DNA of 64,000 bases, taken from contig JAGTJL010000001.1 of NCBI GenBank assembly GCA_020746875.1, positions 496,001-560,000 of the forward strand. Reading direction: 5' to 3'. The stretch is from Rhexocercosporidium sp. MPI-PUGE-AT-0058. Taxonomy: Eukaryota; Ascomycota; Leotiomycetes; Helotiales. Both the position numbers and the translations under genes were made by a program. The notes under the pieces were generated by a model, which worked only from the letters and a program-made list of their open reading frames with translations, did no database searches and was not told the DNA's origin. Every line of letters starts with the position of its first letter. Positions within the stretch are counted from its first letter, which is position 1. This document shows, one piece after another, positions 56,653 through 64,000 of this stretch.

Positions 56653-59386
56653 ATTGATTGTGGGTGAACGATGAATTAGGTCTGTTGATTTGTTAGTCGT
56701 TGCCCTGTACTTGCGTGGATTCGCTCGACAGAAAATCCAACTTTTGGGATTTGAGCTGTGAAAGAGGTGTGAGATGGAAAGAAGAATAGAGGCGAAGATG
56801 TCTAAATAATAAATTTTGGAAATTAAGATCGTACTCTTTGAGAGATGGAATATGCCAAGGCTGGGACCTGTGTCTAGAAGTGTTGCAAGGGAATATTAAA
56901 GATCGAGAGAAGGGACGAAGAGGCGCGGCATTATTGTGTGTAGGACCTCTGAGAGTCGTCAAGGGATTGGAAAGGGGAGCTTGTTGAAAGGCACGTTCTT
57001 TGGAAGACTTGTTATCTTGTAAAAGAGAAGAAATCTCGAGGAGCGAAGGGGACAGAATTTATACGCCGCTCTGCACCCATGAAGCAGGCGGTTCAAATTA
57101 AAAGGCCAGTAAAGAGTAGAATTCATTGCTGATGACTCTCGATTAGTTTTTATAGAGAATTGGAAATTAAAATCCATTAGAAGTCAATATAAAAAGAGAG
57201 TTAAGAGCGGAGAGAAGTTGAATAAGCGACTATCTATTCAATGGATAGAGCAATGTGGATAGGGCGCCGAAGGACTACAGAGAATAAAGAAGAAATTCTA
57301 GCACAAGGGAAGGACTAGAAAGTCACATTTGAATGAATCATGACAATCAAAGGCATCTAGAAATCTCAGAACTCTAGACATGCGCAAGAGCCTAACTAAC
57401 TGCTCAACAGCTTGGAGTCGAGTGCTTGTGGGACATATCAGCCTTCAGCATAAGATTGCTATGTAGAATGAATAGCAGCAACAGCGCGGGACTCATCCCT
57501 GAAATAATAACTGTAGATGATTGAGAGATGGCTTCTGGTAGAAAAGACAAAGCAGAAGCATCGTTGAAGATTATGGTGGATAAAGAAGATAATGCTTCTC
57601 AGATGCAGAGAATATTGGGAGCAGATTGAAAGAAGTAGAGAGGTACCTTGCCAGCTTATTTTAGCCCCATGGAGGAGAGATTGACACCAAGATTGGAATG
57701 AATATCACAGCCGCTCATCTGTGGCTGTTCAAGAATCTTGTTTGCATGTACCAGGATGAAATCATTCCATGACTCGATACATTACAATGTGGCACTTGAA
57801 TCTGAATTGACAAAGTCGCAGAGCCATGGAATGTAGCAAAACCATTGAGCTAATGGCCACCTTGTGCTGAAGGTACAGAAGCAGAAATTTGTTATTGAAG
57901 CGCAGTAGTGAAAATTGAAATAACCAGTCAGGCAGGATAATAGTGCCTGGCAGGATAAAGAAAGCAGCAGAACCATAAGAGGCTTTTTGCAGAATCCGCT
58001 CACAACCAAGCTCAGAAGCCTCCGCCTTGATATTTTGGGCTTCCTGGGGCTACCAGTATGTTAGAGGAATGAACGTAAGGAGTTTCCATTCGGATGTGTA
58101 ATTGTGAAAGGGCGGAAAGGCTGGAAAACGAGAGGATGCAGATAGGTTCAAGGAAACTTTGTTCTTGCTCACAGCGTTGGTGGTTGAGAGGGAGAATTTG
58201 GTGTGGTTTATTATCTCGAGGATTGCGACCAGAGTGTTTTCGAGGGAGTTGGTGGTGGTAAGCTGAATGGCAGATGCGACAAGGCTAGTTCCAGGTGGTT
58301 CTTTGCAGATGGAAGGGTCTCTTGATGAGTTGGTGTGTGAATGATCAATCAAGATGTTTTGTAGATGTTGACCTCGAATTAAGAGAGTTTCGACTTGTAA
58401 GTAGGTTAGTAAGCTTTTGTGATAGTGCAAAAGGCACGCGTATCCAGATTAAAGTGGAGCCTCGGGTTTCCACATCGGCATCCTAGTAGTTCTGTATGTC
58501 TAAGGTAAGAATGCAGCATCAAAGACTATTTCAAAAAAAAAACCCAAAAAAATTAGAAATATCATTTGTCAATTCTAATTAATTGAGCTACTGCCAAATA
58601 AAGACCAGAGGTTGTTCTGGTAGGGCAGGTCCGGGAACCTTGGACTCAAGATGTGGGCAATAATGGATCGTTCTCAAGTGGTGGATTTGGGTGGAAGCTG
58701 ATGTGGACGGGGACCAAGTTTTCGTATCCGAACAGCATGAGAACAAATCCCTCCTGACTACCTTAGTGATCTTGGACGTTCGTAATAAAGAGGAACAGAA
58801 GCAGAAAGCTGGTCAGATAGGACAGCTTTGGGTTTCATAGTCCACGAGAGTTTACGGGAGTTGACAGGAGGGAGAATTAGGGGAAATCACAAGTGTTGGT
58901 CCTTGTCTTCTCACTTCATTACATAGACGGAGTGCGTTCTAATTCATTGAAAGAATTTATCATTCACGGCATACTTCATCCGTCTAAGAGGCTGCTGCTG
59001 TACAAAAGACGCCCCTCTCTGCCTTCAGAAGTAAGAAGCGGCACAAAAAGCAAAACTAGAAAGGCTAGCAAGTTGACCTGTGACAGGCATAAAAGGAAGT
59101 CTTAAATATTCAGAGCCGTAGTGGTTGTTCTGAAAATGCTTTCAAATGATATGCCGCTTATGTGAAATGGGGATGCCCAAAACAAAATGTCTGGCAGTCA
59201 AGAAGGAGAGCAAAAAGAGAGTAGGACTCCCAATCCGTGCTCAGACCTGAGTCCTCCCATCGATTATCGAGTGCAACACCCCAGAAACACGGGACTGCTC
59301 AAAATATCTGTAATTTAAAAAGTCAGTAGCTGTATCGGAAGAGAAGTATCGGAGCAGCGACTGAAATTACCAATGCGCATGTTGCC
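56653..59386. other. Long gene-poor stretch between genes E and F (2.7 kb)
   Basis: Contains the gene E promoter and the gene F 3' flank. Short frames, such as plus 58893-59105 with a basic end (GTKSKTRKASKLTCDRHKRK), do not join into anything recognisable. Possibly old family remnants, but I see no motif. Confidence 0.45.
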
Positions 59387-60458
59387 TCAAGAAGTTGCCT
59401 CAAAGAGGATTCCTCCAACAGGCTGCGAACCTGGACGTCTACCCTCATCCTCGTCATCAGAACTCTCTTCCATATCGTAGAATTCTTCATCAGACTCGTC
59501 ATCGTCAGACTCGTACTCCATATTAGAAGAAGCATCATCATCGTTCTTCTTCTCCAGATCCTCATCCTCGTCGTCAGAGTGCCATCCATTGATCTCCTCG
59601 TCAACGATATCCTTCATATCCGGAAACTTGGTGTACAATCCATAGATGGCGTTCCATGTTCGCTTCTCAATGACTTGTGTGGTTGTGGCAACACCTCCCC
59701 TAGCAAGCTTCTCTCCGACGTGTATCTCCTTGCCCTTGAATCTCTCGTTGTGGATTTCGGCAAGCTTCGTCCAGTCCTTGGTGGTGAGACGGGTACCTGT
59801 GGACCTAACCAGCTTTCTGATCTCCATGCGCAAGTACTCGATCTCTGCGAACGACCATCGAGTGCGAGGACTTGACTTGCTTGGTTTCTTAGTTTCGAGA
59901 TTGCCCTTGGCGTCTTCCTTGAGGATCACCTTGTCCAGGATCCGCTTTCGCCACTTGTACAGCGCATCAACCCACTCTTTGTCATCCCACTTCGGGTGGT
60001 TGCGGAACTTGTACTTATAAACCGTTGAGAATGTACCGGTGGTGAGCTTGAGCTTGAAGCGCAGCATCTCTGGTGCTGGCTTACCGACTTCGGGCTTCTT
60101 GCTTGGGTCATGGTTAGGGTTGTCTGCCAATCTGGCTAGGAAGACTTTGGCGCCAATCTTTCTATTCTTCGAAGTGGCTTGGGATGTAGGACCGGGCGGA
60201 GTTGAACGAGGAGCAACAGAAGCTTGGGTGACTGGAAGAAATCCGGGAACATCTACGACGATGGTGGAGTCCTGGACCTTAGACACTACAAAAAGTCAAC
60301 ACATGTCCATGGCACCACTCTTGATGTTGTCTGAACTTACCAGCGTCCTTAGAAGATCCGACCTGATCGACTTTGCTTGCTTCCTTCTTATCCTTATCAT
60401 CATTCTCTTTCTTAGTCTGCTTCACAAGATTGTGTTCCGTGCTATCGCTGGCAGACAT
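59387..60458 (-). CDS. Family gene F: chromo-like + Myb/SANT-like protein without NTD
   Basis: Two exons, 60458-60341 and 60285-59387; 338 residues. The N-terminus is Lys/Asp-rich (KQTKKENDDKDKKEASK). The beta module (about 113-145) reads MLRFKLKLTTGTFSTVYKYK and HPKWDDKEW. WRKRILDKVI follows at W151. The SANT-like part (about 182-222) reads RWSFAEIEYLRMEIRKLV and KDWTKLAEIHNERFKG, a good match to a Myb repeat spacing of conserved Trp residues. KRTWNAIYGLYTKFPD occupies the APWRT position. The C-terminus is very acidic (SDDDESDEEFYDMEESSDDE). Divergent from gene G across a 2-kb shared upstream region. Confidence 0.88.
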
Positions 60459-61501
60459 GCTGACTGGACTGTAAGGATTACGATGTTGCGTGGATGAGGA
60501 CTGTGTTTAAACGTTAATTTTCGTCGCAGCATTAATGAATCTTAAACAATTGTGTATTAAAAGCTGCTTGTTTATTGTTATTCGAGTTGACCGAGACACG
60601 ATGCGAAAGAAAGGATTAGGGGGAGACGAGAGAATTAGAATGCTTCAAGAAAAGGAATTAAAACGCAAAATAGCGCCAAAGGGTACATACCTTAGGTATT
60701 TCGTGAGAGTTGCGAATATTGTAAGAGCTCTTTGTTTGGAGTGAGAGTCTTATGCAATACAGCTAGATGAGTTGAAGATAGAAGTATGCGACACTGAAAG
60801 CTTGCGGGACGCTGATTATCAGGATTTTAGGGTGAAGAGGGGTAGCTACGAGAGTAAAAAACTGCGGCAATGTGGTGATGTTAGAAAGTTGGAATTTAGC
60901 TGATTTTAAAGAAAGGATGTTAGGGAGGGGCTCGAGGTGAGGGCGCGAGGCACTTCTTGCAGTGTCTTAATCGAGACTAGTGTGTTTTAAAAAGGTCCTC
61001 AGCGGAGAGGGATGGTGAATGACAAGGGCGTTCCTTGAAGCGCATCAGTCGTGGTGAATAATAAACAAGAAGTTCGGGGCCACAAGACGCTCGTGCTCAC
61101 TAAATCTGATACCGCTAATATTATTATTCAAAGCCAAGCTTTTAATGCATAACTGAAGACCGCAAGAGATATTATCAAGCATTCACCACTTTCCATTTGT
61201 TATAAGATATAACAATAGTAGTAAGGTCGGCGGTTACTGTACCTAGCAAGTTAACCAACAGCAATAGGTTGTGGAACAGTGTTAAGGATGAATTTTTATG
61301 TGGTGCATAAGTTGCTTCCCTTAGCAAAAGCAGACATTCCTTTAACAAGGCTCTCAGTGAAGTATTAAGTCCATATTATTTTGGCTATTGAATCACTGGC
61401 TTAAGGACCTCTACAATAATTGCCGAAAGCGCAGTTCGCTCAGCAACTGCACTTGGGATTGATTGTCAGCTTCAAATTCAATCGAAGGGCAGCCCTCTTT
61501 C

Positions 61502-61515
61502 CTCGCTTAAGCGAG
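61502..61515. promoter_or_regulatory. Perfect 14-bp palindrome between genes F and G
   Basis: CTCGCTTAAGCGAG, nearly identical to the palindrome before gene B. It lies roughly 1 kb from each start codon and 117 bp before a TATAAAA. Confidence 0.45.
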
Positions 61516-61632
61516 CCTTGGCGTGTTTGTTTACAGTCAATCGATGACATCAACGGCGACGCAGAAGACACACCTTGTTTGATGAGCCACCTCCTACGAT
61601 TGTCTATTTATTCAAGTGAGTAGTATTAAATG

Positions 61633-61639
61633 TATAAAA
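61633..61639 (+). promoter_or_regulatory. Candidate TATA box of family gene G
   Basis: TATAAAA, followed by a long leader; spacing to the palindrome (117 bp) is nearly the same as from the half-site to the TATA box of gene A (118 bp). Confidence 0.35.
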
Positions 61640-62475
61640 TAGTGGCGCGCTCAGAGAAGCTATATATCGTGGGAAAATAAACTTTGAGATCTTTAAGCAT
61701 CTTCAACGGGGCGTAGCACACATGTTTTCCCTCTAACGACGACAAATTTATAAGAGAATAGAAGACATAGGTCGTGTTGAACGTTTTATTACGCTGTTAT
61801 TACACAATTGTTCTCATTCACTGCTACGGATCAATCAATTTCATCGGATTTACTTGGTTGCTGTCAAACGCGACCACTGTCAATAAAGTCCACTATGTCC
61901 TGATTTCTTTTGCTCAATTAGGTACTAGTCTTGTCGCTGTAGCACCTTCGATTGAATTCGTTGACCGGACAATCAATCATGATGTCCTGCTGCGCCCACC
62001 TTCCATCGTGCTTCGAGCATTTTCAGATCTCCATAAGACTGACGCACATCTCGTGCATTTCGAAATCTATCTCTTCTCGATTCCCTACCACCATATTAAA
62101 CCGCAACACTTTACCTTTCTCTAATTTCTCAAGGTCTTCTAGGCATCTCAGGCACTCCTATAGCTTCTCTTTAAATCCCCGGTTGAACTTCTGCGAAGCT
62201 CACACAGCTTTTACAACACGATTTCTAAGTCTAACCTTGGCGCGCCGTTGCTGTTTACTTGAACTCGGTATCAAACAAGAGCCTTCATCATCTGCAAGGT
62301 AAGTTCTCACACATGTTGCGCAGCCCATGCCACAGCTCCTTCTTCCACACACGTCTTCATCTATCATTCAACATCCCTCGTCGGCTTTTTCGGTTATTTC
62401 TTCCGTCCTTGCAGCACAATTCAAGTTTCGAGCGTCTCTTCATGACAGGAGCTAACCATCCCGTAGATAAATACC

Positions 62476-64000
62476 ATGGAGTCGAACAAGCGCAATGACG
62501 AACCTGGTTGCAAGTCTGCCACCCTCTCCGCACGTGTACTCAGAGATATCGGTACCCACCGTGCGTCCTCCACAATTGCAGTCTCACTTCCTACTCCTTC
62601 TACCAATAATTCTTACAAACCCCTGAGCTCAGATAATATCTCGGCTATCCATGACGCCCTCTGTCCTCAAGCTGATGCCCACGCCATGGGTGTCATTTGC
62701 CAAACTTGCCGTACCATTTTAATGCCATGGTTGGATACGCTACCTCAGTTTGTTGTTGACGAGGAAGTACTCGAAAAAGGCCCCCGAGGATCAATCGTCA
62801 GAGGTGTCCTTCTTCAGAATCCCGAGGCAGTGGCTGTTCTGACTGTAGTCGCAAGCCTGGAGATCACCAGCAAGAGATATGACGAGGTCGATGGACTTGT
62901 GGAAATTATGCAGTATTACCGCAAGGCTGCGGCTGCTGGTATGCGAGTGGCAGACATCCATCGGGTCCTCTTGAGAGTCTCCTCCCCAGCTCATGATCTT
63001 CCAGCCATTGCTGATACCATCAACACCGCCCTTAAAAATCCCATGCTCACAGCAGAAGAGTACACTGCCAACGTTAAAGTCGAGCTCGCTGCAGTTGCTC
63101 CTCTCCGTCCAACCTACGGCCGATCACCCCTCCTATTCCCTGCCAGAGCAGTTGGTCGATCCCTCGAGCGAAACATGTCTCCACAAGAGAATTCCGCCTC
63201 GAACGATCGGGTTCCTACATTCGGCGAGTCCAAGCGTCCAGTTGTTCGAGGTACCGACTCTCACGCACCACCGAAGGAAAAGGGACCTTGGGAGTTTGTG
63301 CCAGGATCCATAATCACGAAAGCTATCGTCGGTGAACCTGAGCCGCACAAGTACTTCTTGGTGCGGCAATCAATTGATGATCCCGCCAAGAAGGATGTTC
63401 GTCAATACCCATCGTGGGAGACTATGGTAAGTCATATAATTTTCCTGGGGGGATGGTGGCAAAAACAAGTCATCTTACTAACTTACTTTCAGGATTGGAA
63501 TGAACCTAGGGATATCGCAAAATTCAACAAGTGGCAACAGCAGATTAAGGACCGCGTTGCAGATACACCTGCTGCTCTGCCACGTGTATGGACCCAAGCC
63601 GAGAAAGATGTTCTTAAGCACGCCATTGAAGCTGCTCTTGCGCGCGGATTGACGCGAAATAACATCAACTGGGATGAGATCGCACAAAGTCTCTCTGATC
63701 ATTTCGCCGAGAAGACCCAATATGCAGGCGAACCACTGGCTCAAGCCACTAAACTCAAGAATGACGACACAATCACCGCCCCTCACCACAAGCAACCCAA
63801 AAAGCTGAAGGAAGACCGTGTTGGCAGAGTTGTGAGAAGTGGTACGGCTGTCAGGAGCCAGGCCAGGAAATACGGCGACATTGATCTGCTTCTTCGTCTC
63901 TCCAAGAATTCCAAGCTTCATGGCAGTCGGGATGATGCTGGAAATTACGATGCTGATATCACTGAAGATGATGATGCTAGCATTCTCCCTGACTACATGG
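62476..64000 (+). CDS. Family gene G: large member, C-terminus cut by window edge
   Basis: Two exons seen, 62476-63426 and 63493 to the window end; at least 486 residues. The long N-terminal region is helical (NISAIHDALCPQADAHAMG; EAVAVLTVVASLEITSK) and includes NPMLTAEEYTANVKVEL, similar to NPMLYTKEYVEALEEF in D2. The beta module lies around HKYFLVRQSIDDPAKK and QYPSWETM, then the intron, then DWNEPRDIAKFNKWQQQIKD. The SANT-like part reads RVWTQAEKDVLKHAIEAAL and INWDEIAQSLSDHFAE. The 66-bp intron is a multiple of three and free of stops, so the unspliced frame stays open. The acidic tail begins at the window edge. It is the most divergent member. Confidence 0.85.
   Translation, partial: MESNKRNDEPGCKSATLSARVLRDIGTHRASSTIAVSLPTPSTNNSYKPLSSDNISAIHDALCPQADAHAMGVICQTCRTILMPWLDTLPQFVVDEEVLEKGPRGSIVRGVLLQNPEAVAVLTVVASLEITSKRYDEVDGLVEIMQYYRKAAAAGMRVADIHRVLLRVSSPAHDLPAIADTINTALKNPMLTAEEYTANVKVELAAVAPLRPTYGRSPLLFPARAVGRSLERNMSPQENSASNDRVPTFGESKRPVVRGTDSHAPPKEKGPWEFVPGSIITKAIVGEPEPHKYFLVRQSIDDPAKKDVRQYPSWETMVSHIIFLGGWWQKQVILLTYFQDWNEPRDIAKFNKWQQQIKDRVADTPAALPRVWTQAEKDVLKHAIEAALARGLTRNNINWDEIAQSLSDHFAEKTQYAGEPLAQATKLKNDDTITAPHHKQPKKLKEDRVGRVVRSGTAVRSQARKYGDIDLLLRLSKNSKLHGSRDDAGNYDADITEDDDASILPDYM

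Larger units (their letters stand above)
60459..62475. other. Shared upstream region of divergent genes F and G
   Basis: 2 kb between divergent starts. Holds a 14-bp perfect palindrome near its middle (61502-61515), a TATA-like site for gene G at 61633 and a long pyrimidine-rich leader (about 62,000-62,470). Short frames are not supported. Confidence 0.55.

Noticed and set aside
58893..59105. Short basic plus-strand frame (70 codons)
   Set aside because: The basic end resembles family tails, but there is no core motif nearby and no plausible exon connection.
1..64000. CRISPR arrays, operons, rRNA genes
   Set aside because: Nothing with these structures is visible, and the gene structure is clearly eukaryotic.
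27367..64000. Idea that the array is a Starship-type giant transposon cargo
   Set aside because: No DUF3435 tyrosine recombinase (captain) is recognisable in the window and no element borders are visible; it cannot be supported from this sequence alone.

Overview
The window reads as nuclear DNA of a filamentous ascomycete (Pezizomycotina). The signs are many short introns (about 45-210 bp, GT..AG, with CTAAC-type branch sites), a CFEM/PTH11-type receptor, a DASH-complex subunit, Zn2Cys6 domains, and AT-rich transposon remnants whose stop codons have the C-to-T / G-to-A look of repeat-induced point mutation (RIP). Leotiomycetes would fit, but that is only an impression. All exon boundaries below were worked out by hand from splice signals and frame continuity.

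Left part (1-26 kb) is ordinary gene space. It holds a partial unknown gene, the proteasome lid subunit RPN3, the TFIID/SAGA histone-fold subunit TAF12, and an acidic unknown protein. A metabolic group follows: a 12-TM MFS transporter, a DUF1330-like protein, a SAM methyltransferase, a branched-chain-type aminotransferase, a secreted GPI-anchored PQQ/sorbosone-dehydrogenase-like enzyme, and a CFEM receptor. The last gene is the kinetochore protein SPC34. The MFS/DUF1330/methyltransferase/aminotransferase group could be a small pathway for a modified amino or keto acid. A 260-bp MITE-like foldback lies inside it.

Right part (27-64 kb) is an accessory compartment and is dominated by one gene family that I do not recognise as described. 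Intact or near-intact members start at 30227 (A), 33494 (B), 36300 (C), 48607 (D) and 62476 (G, runs off the end) on the plus strand, and at 56652 (E) and 60458 (F) on the minus strand. A related gene lacking the C-terminal half starts at 51477 (D2). Decayed copies lie at 27.4-28.4 kb and 38.8-39.9 kb. The fullest architecture is an N-terminal helical domain, an acidic linker, a short chromo-like beta module, a W-R-x-Q motif, a Myb/SANT-like segment (W..E..L....W..hA..hN), a conserved APWRT..SI motif, and a charged tail. D carries a Zn2Cys6 cluster in its linker; D2 keeps a Zn2Cys6 cluster but lacks the chromo/SANT part.

The array is interrupted by two decayed DNA transposons: a piggyBac-type (IS4-like DDE) relic at about 40.9-42.9 kb, and a Fot1/pogo-type element at 45450-47272 with 44-bp perfect terminal inverted repeats and TA target duplications. 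Between them is a DUF4743/Nudix (YJR142W-like) pseudogene with two TGG-to-TAG stops and a lost Nudix box. The suggested reading is an expanding family of putative nuclear or chromatin-binding proteins evolving by duplication inside a RIP-affected, repeat-rich region.
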